This document shows, in pieces, positions 34,082 to 42,282 of a stretch of 45,418 bases of DNA; positions within the stretch are counted from its first letter, which is position 1, and every line of letters starts with the position of its first letter. Below the pieces are notes generated by a model. The model saw only the letters and a list, made by a program, of their open reading frames with translations. It was not told the origin of the DNA and made no database searches. Position numbers and translations under genes: made by a program. The DNA is from CAZMVU01 sp964569295 (lineage in GTDB: Bacteria > Hydrogenedentota > Hydrogenedentia > Hydrogenedentales > JAGMZX01), in contig CAZMVU010000012.1 of assembly GCA_964569295.1 (NCBI GenBank), positions 1 through 45,418 of the forward strand, in the 5' to 3' direction.

Positions 34082-35827
34082 TTACCGGGTGACCGACCAG
34101 ATGGCTTTTGCGTCGCGGGTACGGCCCAAGCCGTTGAAGCGTCCGTGAATATAGCCACCGCCGCCGTTGTATGTGGGTACGGCCGCGCTTTCCCCGCGCA
34201 ACGCCGCCTCGATTGTCAGCAAAGCAAGCGGTTCGAGAGCATCGAACTCGGCATGAACGTGTTGTTCGCTGGGCAGAAAGAAGCCGTTGTGAAAGCGGGC
34301 CTCCAGGAGGTTGTCGCCTATGCGGCGCGCCAGCGCAAGGTAATCCGCATGGCCAGTCCGGCGATATAACTCGGCCAGGGCAAAGACCGCAACAGGGTCG
34401 GCGTTGCCGGTATCGAGGTTCACAGCCACCGCGTCGCCGGGCAGCGCGCCGATATCCCCGAGTTCGTGGCCGCGCGCGATGCCACGGGCCGTCTCCCAAA
34501 GGACGCGGTCGCCCGTGAGGCGGTAGGCCATGGCGTACGAGTGCAGCATATTGGTACTGGCGGCAATGGGCTTGAACTCGGTCCCTTTCTTGCCGTAGTA
34601 GCCGAAGCGGGGAAAGGTCTCGCCCGTCAGGTCGGTGCCGTCGGCCCACATGGGCTTGAAGGTATTGGACGCGGCGTCGTAGGCGTGTTCAGCGTAGGCG
34701 TGCATGCCCTCACGTGTCCACTCGAGCAGCTTCTTTCCGCGATCGCCCAGCGCTTCCGCCAGTTGCAATTGGATAAGAGCGTTCTTGGCATAGATACTGT
34801 CGGGACTGCGCAGCATGTTGCCCTCCAAGGCAATCTCCCCATATTCAGGACCGAACTGGCGTTTGGCGCGGTCGCCATAGGTGGAGTACGTGAACTTGGG
34901 ATCGCTTTCATCCGTGGGCGGTTCCGCCCGCTGAAGCGGCTGGCTATACTGGTACACGCCCAGTTTCGTCTCGGGATGCCGCGCCCGCACATACTGTTCG
35001 GCGAGCCGCTCCGCCCAGGTCAACGCTCCCTTCTCGCCGCCAAGCAGATAGAGCATACCGCCCGCGTAGATGAGGTCGCTGCCGGCGTTGATAAAGGTCA
35101 ACCCCTTCCCCTCGAAAAAGGGCTCGGGCGCCTCGAATTCATGATCCCAGAGATCGCCTATGGACCGTGAATACTTGCCATGCCGGTTCATATCCAGGCG
35201 CTGCCAGTCCAGGATATGCGCGTTCCAGAATGCCCGAATGAATTCGGCCGTATGTTCCGGCGAAACTTCCCACATGAGCTCGTAGAAGGGGAAATTGTGC
35301 TTGAACTCGTGGCAATTCGAGTCGAACTCGCCGACGTGGGTATTGGTCTCGAGGTCCACAAACTGGTGCCCGCCCCAATAGAGCAAACCGGATTCACTTC
35401 GCTGATGCGCGAACATGTGGGCAATGGCCTCTTTGGCCGCCTCCTTGTATTGGCTGTCGCCGGTCAGTTGCGTCAGGCCGGTGAGGGTGCGGAAAAGATT
35501 CTGCTGGTTGGCCACGTTCGAAATGATCCAGGCATGGTCTTTGTACCGCCAGCGCACCGGCTCGCCCGTGTCCACATGGATGCCGTCCACGAACAGGGGG
35601 GTATGCTGCCCGCCATACACGTCGCGCCCTTTCGCGAGCACATTGTCCGCGAAGGTTATGACTGCCTCTAACCGGCGGTCATCCTGCGCGGTGCGCTCCA
35701 AGTCCTGCGCGCCGGCCGCTGCAGTGACGCCTGCAGCCAGGATGCCAGCCAAAAGGATAGTGGCCGCTGTGGGCCAATGGAATCGGAAGAAGTGGCGGAC
35801 GCCGTGGTGTGTGCCGTGGCTGAACAT
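34082..35827 (-). CDS. Secreted alpha/alpha-barrel protein, probable PL2-like pectate lyase
   Basis: The 581-residue protein has an N-terminal hydrophobic leader (about 20-41, ending AGAQ). An all-helical domain follows with VRWRYKDHAWIISNVANQQN, then LLYWGGHQFVDLET, and SNCHEFKHNFPFYELMWEVS. The order and spacing recall family 2 pectate lyases, whose length (about 550-580) also fits. I recall the family pattern but cannot compare sequences here, so another alpha/alpha-toroid glycosidase or uronate lyase is possible. AGGAG precedes the ATG. It is a single gene between the metallophosphoesterase (convergent) and the sigma-factor group. Confidence 0.55.
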   Translation of the reverse strand: MFSHGTHHGVRHFFRFHWPTAATILLAGILAAGVTAAAGAQDLERTAQDDRRLEAVITFADNVLAKGRDVYGGQHTPLFVDGIHVDTGEPVRWRYKDHAWIISNVANQQNLFRTLTGLTQLTGDSQYKEAAKEAIAHMFAHQRSESGLLYWGGHQFVDLETNTHVGEFDSNCHEFKHNFPFYELMWEVSPEHTAEFIRAFWNAHILDWQRLDMNRHGKYSRSIGDLWDHEFEAPEPFFEGKGLTFINAGSDLIYAGGMLYLLGGEKGALTWAERLAEQYVRARHPETKLGVYQYSQPLQRAEPPTDESDPKFTYSTYGDRAKRQFGPEYGEIALEGNMLRSPDSIYAKNALIQLQLAEALGDRGKKLLEWTREGMHAYAEHAYDAASNTFKPMWADGTDLTGETFPRFGYYGKKGTEFKPIAASTNMLHSYAMAYRLTGDRVLWETARGIARGHELGDIGALPGDAVAVNLDTGNADPVAVFALAELYRRTGHADYLALARRIGDNLLEARFHNGFFLPSEQHVHAEFDALEPLALLTIEAALRGESAAVPTYNGGGGYIHGRFNGLGRTRDAKAIWSVTR

Positions 35828-35927
35828 GGCTTACTCCTTAGTCTTAACGCTGCCATTTTATGAAAGTACGCGCCCCGTAACGCCTTCCGCTTGCGCAAGG
35901 AACCACCCGAGGCCGCGCCGCACCCGT

Positions 35928-36431
35928 CTACGACGCCGCGAGAATCAGCACGAGTTCGCCGTCGTCAAGCTTGAGACCGCCGAGCGTCACTTCTTTGTCG
36001 GGTGAAAGGACCAACACGGTGGACAGGGCGGCCACGGGTTTCGTTTTCTTGCCGTCCTTCGGCGGCCGTTGCATGAGCACACAGACGTCGAGGCGCGCGC
36101 GGCCGTTTTTCTGGTGGTCGAGCGGCTGCACCACGAGGGTGTAGCGCTTGTCGATGCGCACCTTGGTTTCCGTGTTCACGGGGCAGTCACGCCGGGTGTG
36201 CATCAGGTTGTGGAAGGTATCGAAGGGCAGGCCGCGCAAGGCCTCGCGCACGGACACGAGTGCAGAGTCCACGTTGGGTTCCTCGCGGCCCTCGTTCGTG
36301 GCATGGACCGCCCACACCGCGAGGGTGACCGGGGGCGGATCGTTCTCGGCCACGGCGTTGCCGGCGGCCAGAACGGCCAATACGGCGCTGATTACTCCCA
36401 CCACACGTCTTGCGGATTCACGCGCACCCAT
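35928..36431 (-). CDS. Small exported protein overlapping the anti-sigma gene
   Basis: The 167-residue protein has a signal peptide (VVGVISAVLAVLAAGNAVAEN, cut near residue 30). Its domain is beta-rich: VTLAVWAVHATNE, FHNLMHTRRDCPVNTETKVRI, then RYTLVVQPLDHQKNGRARLDV, and ends in DDGELVLILAAS. I do not recognise a family. It starts 40 nt before the anti-sigma stop, on the same strand in another frame, so translation is probably coupled. A position right behind a sigma/anti-sigma pair fits an envelope sensor, effector or regulated target. The ATG at 36431 has AAGGGA upstream; an internal GTG nearer the anti-sigma stop is the alternative. Confidence 0.65.
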   Translation of the reverse strand: MGARESARRVVGVISAVLAVLAAGNAVAENDPPPVTLAVWAVHATNEGREEPNVDSALVSVREALRGLPFDTFHNLMHTRRDCPVNTETKVRIDKRYTLVVQPLDHQKNGRARLDVCVLMQRPPKDGKKTKPVAALSTVLVLSPDKEVTLGGLKLDDGELVLILAAS

Positions 36432-36868
36432 ACGGTTGCGTTCCCTTCTTCCGATACTTGGACATCGACCGTGGCCCCTTCGAGTTCCGAATGGGCCGAC
36501 TCCACCTGCACATTGCCTGCTTCTACCGGCGTAGCCTGATCGGGCGCGGCAAAGAGGACAAAGAGGCTTGTGGCGATTACAAGCGCCGCCGCCACCAGGG
36601 ATAGCGCGGCCCAAAGGGGGCGAAGTCCCTGCTGCCGCGCTTCGATGCCTTCGCGTACGCCGTTCATGAAGGCGGGAAACTGGTTGTCCGCTATCTGCGG
36701 CGTGGCTTCTGTGACCGTGCCGGCCGCCGTGCGCAAGGTTTCGAGGTGCGCGAGGTAATCGGCGCATGCCGGACACGCCGCGACGTGCGCCGCGAGTTCG
36801 TTATGCTGTGAAGCGGCCTCGTTGTCGAACAAGGCGTCCACATGGCTTATCCAACGGCATTCACCCAT
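36392..36868 (-). CDS. Zinc-binding anti-sigma factor (zf-HC2), single TM
   Basis: The 158-residue protein has an N-terminal anti-sigma zinc domain: HVDALFDNEAASQHNELAAHVAACPACADYL, quoted here in part as HVAACPAC, with an upstream His completing the H-x3-C-x2-C set. One membrane span follows at about 83-107 (LWAALSLVAAALVIATSLFVLF), then a periplasmic domain of about 50 residues. It should hold the ECF sigma factor at the membrane until signalled. The start overlaps the sigma gene by 8 nt (ATGGGTGA). I chose the ATG at 36868 because it gives the zinc domain at the very N-terminus; the longer frame lies within the sigma gene. Confidence 0.88.
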   Translation of the reverse strand: MGECRWISHVDALFDNEAASQHNELAAHVAACPACADYLAHLETLRTAAGTVTEATPQIADNQFPAFMNGVREGIEARQQGLRPLWAALSLVAAALVIATSLFVLFAAPDQATPVEAGNVQVESAHSELEGATVDVQVSEEGNATVWVRVNPQDVWWE

Positions 36869-37460
36869 CGCGGGTATCCTCCACGACCCCCATTTCCATG
36901 AGGGCATTCTGTAACTTGCGTCGGGCATGATGCAACCGGCTCATAACCGTACCCAGGCTGCAACCCATCGCTTCCGCCATCTCCTGATACGAGAGCCCCT
37001 CGTATTCACGCAACACGAAGGCCGTCTTGTGCTTATGCGGCAACTGCGCCACCGCCTGTTCGATAGCCGCCCCCAATTCCCGCGCCGCACTGCGATCCCC
37101 GGGGTTCGGCATCGCACTCGGCATGTGGCTGGCGGCCAGCGTATCGTCGAACGGCACCGTATTCAGGTGCCGCTTCTTGAACACGTCTTTGCACCGGTTT
37201 GCGGTTATCCGCATAAGCCACGTCTTGAAACTGGCATCGCCCCGGAAGCGCCCGATGCTCTTGTATGCCTTGATAAACACCTCCTGCGAGATGTCCCAGG
37301 CCTCCTCGCGATTGCGCAGGAAATGATAGCTGAGCGCATACACCTCATTGCGGTACCGGCGTACCAGGACCTCGAAGGCCTCGGTATCGCCGGCTTGTGC
37401 GCGGGCCACCAGTTCCGGGTCTTCCGGGTTGTGCGGCTGTAGCTTGTCTGCCACGTTCAT
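36861..37460 (-). CDS. ECF-family RNA polymerase sigma factor (RpoE-like)
   Basis: The protein of about 199 residues has sigma region 2 (FEVLVRRYRNEVYALSYHFL, then DISQEVFIKAY and FKTWLMRITANRCKD) and region 4 (QLPHKHKTAFVLREYEGLSYQ, cited in part, then GTVMSRLHHARRKL). It directs RNA polymerase to envelope-stress-type promoters and is paired with the anti-sigma factor that overlaps its end by 8 nt. The start is uncertain: ATG codons at 37460, 37487 and further upstream are in frame and none has a clear ribosome site. I chose 37460 because it places region 2 about 20 residues in, as in the family. Confidence 0.92.
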   Translation of the reverse strand: MNVADKLQPHNPEDPELVARAQAGDTEAFEVLVRRYRNEVYALSYHFLRNREEAWDISQEVFIKAYKSIGRFRGDASFKTWLMRITANRCKDVFKKRHLNTVPFDDTLAASHMPSAMPNPGDRSAARELGAAIEQAVAQLPHKHKTAFVLREYEGLSYQEMAEAMGCSLGTVMSRLHHARRKLQNALMEMGVVEDTRDG

Positions 37461-37785
37461 GGGCCCGCTATCATAACCGATCGCCATCGCCCAGGACACA
37501 TTCTGCAACTTCGCGTTCCGAACCCGGTCATCGCACAAGACGCAAGGGAGCATGGGTTTATTCACAAGAATGGCGCGCCCTTAATTGGTTCCATGGCAGC
37601 AGTAGACAACGCGTGGCCGTACATGAGCACCATGTTGGCGCTGTTTTGATAGGGGTAGGGGGGAGCCGGTTGCCCGGCTCCCCCCTACCCCTATCAAAGT
37701 GAGCGCACATCTTTGCTCAAACCACGACACATTGGTAGGAAACGCTCTCGTCGCTGATGAGTCGAATTGTCTGGAATCAAGGGCG
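37461..37785. other. Intergenic region with a perfect 25-bp palindrome
   Basis: This 325-nt region lies between the GH42-like gene end and the sigma-factor start, both on the minus strand. The only clear feature is the hairpin at 37645-37698. The sigma promoter should lie between it and 37460, but no convincing boxes were found. Confidence 0.5.
37645..37698 (-). terminator. Perfect 25-bp hairpin after the GH42-like gene
   Basis: Two 25-nt arms, beginning TTTGATAGGGG and ending CCCCTATCAAA, pair without a mismatch around a TTGC loop. It lies about 90 nt beyond the GH42-like stop and before the sigma gene, so a transcription terminator is the simplest role. No U-tract follows on either strand. 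The G-rich arm (GGGGTAGGGGGG) is unusual for a plain terminator. Confidence 0.55.
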
Positions 37786-39957
37786 CTATTCAACCGGCTG
37801 GGGCGTAATCCGGTAAACGCCCGAGATACCCGGGGGGAGGATGTCCTGCCAGGTGTGTTCGCTGACGGGGATGGGGTACCGGCTCAACGGCACGAGCCGG
37901 CGCACACCGCCGACAGGCGCGGGCCAATGCAAGGTGAGGTCGGGTGCTGGTTCCGGCGTGGCCGTGTGCGTGATGAGGTAGGGACCGGCCACGCCAACCA
38001 TGCCGGGGGGATCACGGTAGAGGTGGACGCCCGCCTGTTTGCATAGCGTGCGCATGAGCCCCACGGGCACGCGCGGCAAGGCGGAATAGACCACGTGGCC
38101 GTTGCCTTCGGGGCGAATGGCCATGGCGGTATTTTCGGTGGGCAGGTAGCGGGCGAGTGGCGTGGCCCCTTCGGGCAAATCCACAATTATCAGGCGCGGC
38201 AGCCAGTTGTTTAGATCGATCGGTGTCGGTTTGTCGCTGTTTGCAAATTCTGCCGTGCGGGCAGCGCGATCCCACCGCGCCGCCACACGGAAACCCGTGT
38301 GGTCCTGAATGCGCGCCAAATCTATTCCGTGCTCCGGGGACCACGCTCCCGCGGCGTAGGTATAGACCACGGTACCGCCACGCGCGGTGATCCGCTCGAG
38401 GGCTTTGTGCTCGGCCTTGGTGAGAATATACGGATTGGCGAGGATGACCAGGCGCACACTGTCCGGTAAGCGCGTAAGGTCGGACTGGAGGTAGTAGCCG
38501 GCGGGGGCGCCGAGGCGGGCGATCTCGTGCCGCCAGCGGCCCAGGCTTTCCAGTAGCCAGGGGTGCGTGTTGGCGCCGAGGGTGTGTACCGATCGTTCAC
38601 TCACGACAAACGCGACCCCGGGGGCGAAGGGCGGCTGGCTGCGCAGTTCGGCGGCAATGCGGCGCAAGAGGGCGGCGGATTCCCACAGCGCGTTGTCGTT
38701 CCAGCGGCCGTCGGACAGGAGGTCGAAGAACCAGAATCCGCAACGGTGGCTGAGGAAATTGGCCGCATTGCGGCGGACGATCGCGTAGGTCTCTTCCGCC
38801 GACGCGAGCCGGTTCTTATAGCCCGGCGCGGCCAAACCCTCGTCCGGGGGGATGGCGAGGTGGGTGTAGGTGTCGTCCTCCATAATGGCGAGCTTGCCAT
38901 GAAGCGCCACGGAGTCAACGGGGAGGTGGAAGTGTCCCGGCTGGCCGAGTTCCCGCTCGAAGTAGGCGTAGGGCGCCTGCACGATGTCAAGGCAGTCCAA
39001 CGCGAGCAGGCCGGCAAGGGCCAAGTGCCCGCTGTTGGCGAGCGCCCGGGGGGCGTTGTGGTTGAGCTGAAATGTGTAGCCGTAGAACGCGCCAACCAGT
39101 GCGTGGCCGTTCGTGGCCTCCTTCACGGCACGGGCGAAGTAGGCGATATCCGCGACAATCTGCGCGCTTTGAAACTGCTGCAGGTCCATGGCCGCGCGCT
39201 GCCGCACGGGGTCGCGAAAGGGACCCCAGGCGGTCTCGAGGCGGCGGTCGGGTGCAGGAATTTCCGCGGTGTCGAAGGTGACCTCAGGATCGCCCCATGC
39301 GTTCTGTAATTGTGCTGGTTTACGGTATTTTTTACGCAGCCAATCGCGGAATGCATCGGTATTCGGTGGTGCGTAATCGCTGAAATCGTTTGTGCGCGGG
39401 TAGAACCATTCCGCCGTTTCCAGGTGCTGCAAACCCATCCCGATGAACCCGCCACCGTGGGGGCCATCCACAATGTGCTGCACCAGCGCGACGAGGCGTT
39501 CCCGCGCCGTCTCCCGCCAGGCCCCGCTGCCGGGCGAGGCCATATTGTGGGTACTGCCATCGGCATAGGCGAGGCGCTGGTCCGGGTGTTCCTTGAGCCA
39601 GGCTTGCGAGGCCCCGACCCACACACGCACATAGAAGTACCCCGCGGGGTGGGCGGTGTGGAATTTTTCTATCGTCTCGTCGATGCCGGAGAAATCGCCA
39701 TCCCACGGGAGTTGCAGGTTGAAGACATAGAATGGGATATCGGCGTTGGCGGCCAACTCGAGGGTTTCGATAAGAACCTCGTCCCGGCCGAAGGCATTGT
39801 TGCCGCAGAAGAAGAGGGGTGCGAAGGTCTGTCCATCTACGACAATGGCTGGTCCGCCTTCATGTCCGGACACGATGGAACACTCGGGCATGGCGTGAGC
39901 GCCTGACACGGACAAGGCCAGGATAACAATGAAGAGGTATGGGGCGGCGGTTCTCAT
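37786..39957 (-). CDS. Secreted GH42-like glycoside hydrolase (beta-galactosidase-type)
   Basis: The 723-residue protein has a signal peptide (to about residue 22, AHA). A TIM-barrel-like domain follows (NADIPFYVFNLQLPWDG, YVRVWVGASQAWLKEHPDQ, GMGLQHLETAEWFYPRT). Its DAFRDWLRKKYRKPAQLQNAWG stretch is a hallmark of GH42-type proteins, where it reads FR.WL..KY......LN.AWG. A GKLAIMEDDTYTHLA segment may hold the nucleophile Glu, and a trimerisation-like domain (about 400-560) follows. The usual Asn-Glu of the acid/base is not obvious. It would act on an extracellular glycan. The start overlaps the polyprenyl synthase stop by four bases (ATGA). Confidence 0.7.
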   Translation of the reverse strand: MRTAAPYLFIVILALSVSGAHAMPECSIVSGHEGGPAIVVDGQTFAPLFFCGNNAFGRDEVLIETLELAANADIPFYVFNLQLPWDGDFSGIDETIEKFHTAHPAGYFYVRVWVGASQAWLKEHPDQRLAYADGSTHNMASPGSGAWRETARERLVALVQHIVDGPHGGGFIGMGLQHLETAEWFYPRTNDFSDYAPPNTDAFRDWLRKKYRKPAQLQNAWGDPEVTFDTAEIPAPDRRLETAWGPFRDPVRQRAAMDLQQFQSAQIVADIAYFARAVKEATNGHALVGAFYGYTFQLNHNAPRALANSGHLALAGLLALDCLDIVQAPYAYFERELGQPGHFHLPVDSVALHGKLAIMEDDTYTHLAIPPDEGLAAPGYKNRLASAEETYAIVRRNAANFLSHRCGFWFFDLLSDGRWNDNALWESAALLRRIAAELRSQPPFAPGVAFVVSERSVHTLGANTHPWLLESLGRWRHEIARLGAPAGYYLQSDLTRLPDSVRLVILANPYILTKAEHKALERITARGGTVVYTYAAGAWSPEHGIDLARIQDHTGFRVAARWDRAARTAEFANSDKPTPIDLNNWLPRLIIVDLPEGATPLARYLPTENTAMAIRPEGNGHVVYSALPRVPVGLMRTLCKQAGVHLYRDPPGMVGVAGPYLITHTATPEPAPDLTLHWPAPVGGVRRLVPLSRYPIPVSEHTWQDILPPGISGVYRITPQPVE

Positions 39958-40940
39958 GAGACACGGACAAGGATGAAGTCTAGTATGCCTTCCATGGTGT
40001 CACGGTAAGGATTTGCGGGCAAGGTGAGCAGGGCTTCGCGGGCCTGCTGCGCATAGGCGCGGGCTTCCGCGCAGGTTCGCTCGGCGGCGCCGGTGCGTGT
40101 GACAGTCTCCATGATCCAGGCACGGTCATTGTCAGACAGCTCGGTGTCGCGGTAGGCGGCGAACCGGGCGTCTTCCTCGGGCTCGAGTTGCGCCCGTGCA
40201 TACATGATGGGAAGCGTGCGCTTACCCTCGACCACGTCGCCGCAGGAGGGTTTGCCGAGGGTATCGGCGGCCTGGGTGACATCCAGCAGGTCGTCGATAA
40301 TCTGAAAGGCAATGCCCAGTTGTATGCCGAAGCGGTATAGCGTGTCGCGGTGGGTGGGGTCGACAATATACGTTGGACCGCTGCACGCCTCGGCGAAGAG
40401 GCTGGCGGTCTTCTGCTCGGCCAGGGCAATGCACTCCTCGCGCTGGAAAGGGGCGTGCTCCCGCCCGAAGAACATGAGTTCGCCTTCGGCCATGCGCCGC
40501 ACAGACACGATAGCATTGGCGATGACCGGGCAACAGTCATATTGCGCGAGGGTTTCGACAGCACGCGCCACGAGGTAATCCCCGCCCAGGACCGCGGCAT
40601 GGTTGTCCCACAACATGTTGAGCGAGGAGTTTCCCCGGCGCAGCACAGCCCTGTCGATGACATCGTCGTGGGCGAGCGAGGCGATATGCAGCATTTCGAA
40701 AGCGGTGGCCATGGGCACGTAGTATTCGAGGTCGCGCGCACCAATGACGCCGGCCGCCGCCAGGCACAAGGCCGGACGCAGCAATTTGCCGCCCACCTGC
40801 GGTTGGCCGTCCGCCGACACACGCACAAGGGTGAGCGCCTCGCGCCACACACCGGTAACCTGCGCGCGAACACCCCCGATGGGCTGCGCGATGGGCGTGT
40901 AGATCTCGCTGAGGGTGGGCATGATTTTCACGCCACGCAT
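39954..40940 (-). CDS. Polyprenyl diphosphate synthase (trans-isoprenyl type)
   Basis: The 328-residue protein has the elements of trans-prenyltransferases: GKLLRPALCL, the first Asp-rich motif LAHDDVIDRAVLRRG, and the second FQIIDDLLDVT with GKPSCGDVVEGKRTLP after it. It condenses isopentenyl diphosphate with an allylic primer to make a long-chain polyprenyl diphosphate for quinones or lipid carriers. Chain length cannot be read with confidence. The start at 40940 has GGAGG 12 nt upstream; an ATG at 40922 is the alternative. The stop overlaps the GH42-like start, an odd pairing for an isoprenoid enzyme. Confidence 0.92.
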   Translation of the reverse strand: MRGVKIMPTLSEIYTPIAQPIGGVRAQVTGVWREALTLVRVSADGQPQVGGKLLRPALCLAAAGVIGARDLEYYVPMATAFEMLHIASLAHDDVIDRAVLRRGNSSLNMLWDNHAAVLGGDYLVARAVETLAQYDCCPVIANAIVSVRRMAEGELMFFGREHAPFQREECIALAEQKTASLFAEACSGPTYIVDPTHRDTLYRFGIQLGIAFQIIDDLLDVTQAADTLGKPSCGDVVEGKRTLPIMYARAQLEPEEDARFAAYRDTELSDNDRAWIMETVTRTGAAERTCAEARAYAQQAREALLTLPANPYRDTMEGILDFILVRVS

Positions 40941-40984
40941 TCTAGCACACGGCCTCCAGCACTGGGAACCTTATCACATCCTGC

Positions 40985-41008
40985 AACGTGGGCTGCGCCC
41001 ACAACCCA
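40985..41008 (+). repeat. 24-nt dispersed repeat with internal palindrome
   Basis: The 24 bases, including GTGGGCTGCGCCCAC (a 6-bp stem with a TGC loop), recur exactly in inverse orientation at 45342-45365. Both copies adjoin other repeats (the 47-bp tandem here, the long palindrome there), which suggests modular mobile or REP-like sequence. Confidence 0.7.
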
Positions 41009-41023
41009 AGGCGCAAAGGTCTC

Positions 41024-41270
41024 GGGAGGGCGAGCGTACCCGCGAGCCGAATAGAGTTCGTCCCGCAAAAGGGAGGGCNNNNNNNNNNNNNNNNNNNNNN
41101 NNNNNNNNNNNNNNNNNNNNNNNNNNNNNNNNNNNNNNNNNNNNNNNNNNNNNNNNNNNNNNNNNNNNNNNNNNNNNNCGAGCGTACCCGCGAGCCGAAT
41201 CGAGTTCGTCCCGCAAAAGGGAGGGCGAGCGTACCCGCGAGCCGAAAACTTCTTGTTCTTTTTTGCGGGA
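41024..41270 (+). repeat. 47-bp tandem repeat interrupted by assembly gap
   Basis: Unit: GGGAGGGCGAGCGTACC, then CGCGAGCCGAAT, then AGAGTTCGTCCCGCAAAA. One full unit is at 41024-41070, the next is cut by the Ns at 41078, a partial unit resumes at 41179-41218, and a third, variant unit starts at 41219 and passes into ACTTCTTGTTCTTTTTTGCGGG. The same motif is in copy 1 near the window start. Units abut without spacers, so this is not a CRISPR. Confidence 0.85.
41079..41178. other. Assembly gap (100 N)
   Basis: Exactly 100 Ns, the conventional placeholder for a gap of unknown size. It lies inside the tandem repeat, which probably caused the break, so the number of repeat units is unknown. Confidence 0.98.
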
Positions 41271-41575
41271 GTCCGAGCGTAAGACACTTAGAAAGCCGGT
41301 TTGATTCCTTTTCAAGCAGCACAGCCAACGCACGCTTCTGGTGTAAGGGAGCAGCCTGCCAGCCTGCGGTTCCTCCCCATGCCGTTGTTCTACGGGTGGC
41401 TTCCCGGCCAGCGTGGCCGGTAAAATGCCGGTAAGATACGGCACACACAGAAGGCAGACGCAATCACCGTGATCATTTATGCTTATTGGTATTTTTTGAC
41501 GGAGGGCCGGGGGAGATTTCTTTCTTGCCAAGGAGAAGTTTCCACCGGTATCACTCCCCATTGGGATACAGCAGG

Positions 41576-42034
41576 ATGACGCCGGCAGCGGTGTATGCGC
41601 GGGGGATGTTTTTCCGCCAGGTGCTGATCGAATCGGCCGGGCTGTTCTGGATTGGCGCGGAGGTGGCCATACTCTTCGGCGTACTGCTGGCCCGGCGGCA
41701 CCTCGCGAAGCATGCGCACGAACCCCATCTGCGTTTCACCGCGCAAGACTGGTGGTGCGGCGGCCTGCTGCTGGCGGGATTTCTCGTGCTGGCGGGTGTT
41801 GTAATCGGGCGCCATGGCGTGCTTGTCCAGCCGCACCACCTGATTGCGCAAGGCGCTTCGCCCGCGCCCGAGGCCCTGGCTGCCTGTTATGAAGCGCGGC
41901 ATCGCGAGCATCTGGTGGTGTGGGCCGGCTTCGTGACGCTGTGGGTCCTGCTCGAGGCGGTCATCGTGTACCACGGCTGGCGGGCATATCGGGTGTTACG
42001 GCGGGTACTTGGCCATGGAGGAAGACGCGCATGA
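41576..42034 (+). CDS. Small membrane protein A of a three-gene cassette
   Basis: The protein is about 152 residues with three membrane spans (near 18-38, 58-78 and 112-136). It has many His and Arg residues in the loops (ARRHLAKHAHEPHLRF, YEARHREHLVVWAG). No family is recognised. The ATG at 41576 has a weak CAGG site; the ATG at 41606, after GCGGGGG, is also possible, and an earlier TTG frame start is unlikely. It overlaps the next gene by four bases (ATGA), which argues that the short downstream genes are real. Confidence 0.62.
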   Translation: MTPAAVYARGMFFRQVLIESAGLFWIGAEVAILFGVLLARRHLAKHAHEPHLRFTAQDWWCGGLLLAGFLVLAGVVIGRHGVLVQPHHLIAQGASPAPEALAACYEARHREHLVVWAGFVTLWVLLEAVIVYHGWRAYRVLRRVLGHGGRRA

Positions 42035-42282
42035 GGCGGGTTATAGTGCTACTCCTGCTGCTGGCCATGCTGACCTGGGCCGTGGCGGGGGCGGCCGTAG
42101 CCGCACCAAATGTCTTGCTCGATGCCATGCGGCATGCCCACGCGGAAGACGCCGTCTACCGCAACGCCCTCTACCTCTACCTGCGTATGGCGGGAGTGGC
42201 ATGGATCGCGGTGGAGTGGATGGCGGCGGTAATCCTGTGGCGCGCGTATCGCGTGGTGAAAGCGCGCACGGAGGGCGCCTGA
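42031..42282 (+). CDS. Small membrane protein B of a three-gene cassette
   Basis: The 83-residue protein has two hydrophobic segments (about 4-24, which may be a signal anchor, and 47-70), separated by LLDAMRHAHAEDAVYRNALY. It ends in a short basic tail. GGAGGAAG precedes the ATG, and the start overlaps the stop of protein A (ATGA) while its own stop shares one base with the start of protein C (TGATG). No family is recognised. The tight coupling suggests the three proteins form one membrane complex. Confidence 0.62.
   Translation: MRRVIVLLLLLAMLTWAVAGAAVAAPNVLLDAMRHAHAEDAVYRNALYLYLRMAGVAWIAVEWMAAVILWRAYRVVKARTEGA

Larger units (their letters stand above)
40941..41575. other. Repeat-rich intergenic region with an assembly gap
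   Basis: This 635-nt stretch separates the polyprenyl synthase and the small membrane-protein cassette, which are divergent. It holds a 24-nt repeat at 40985-41008, tandem 47-bp units either side of 100 Ns, and about 300 nt of unremarkable sequence after 41275. Frames crossing the Ns are artefacts. Promoters for both flanking transcripts should lie here but are not seen. Confidence 0.6.

Noticed and set aside
41024..41270. CRISPR array
   Set aside because: Repeat units abut without unique spacers and no cas genes are present.
40915..41304. Plus-strand frame through the assembly gap
   Set aside because: It depends on translating 100 Ns and has no supported start or domain.
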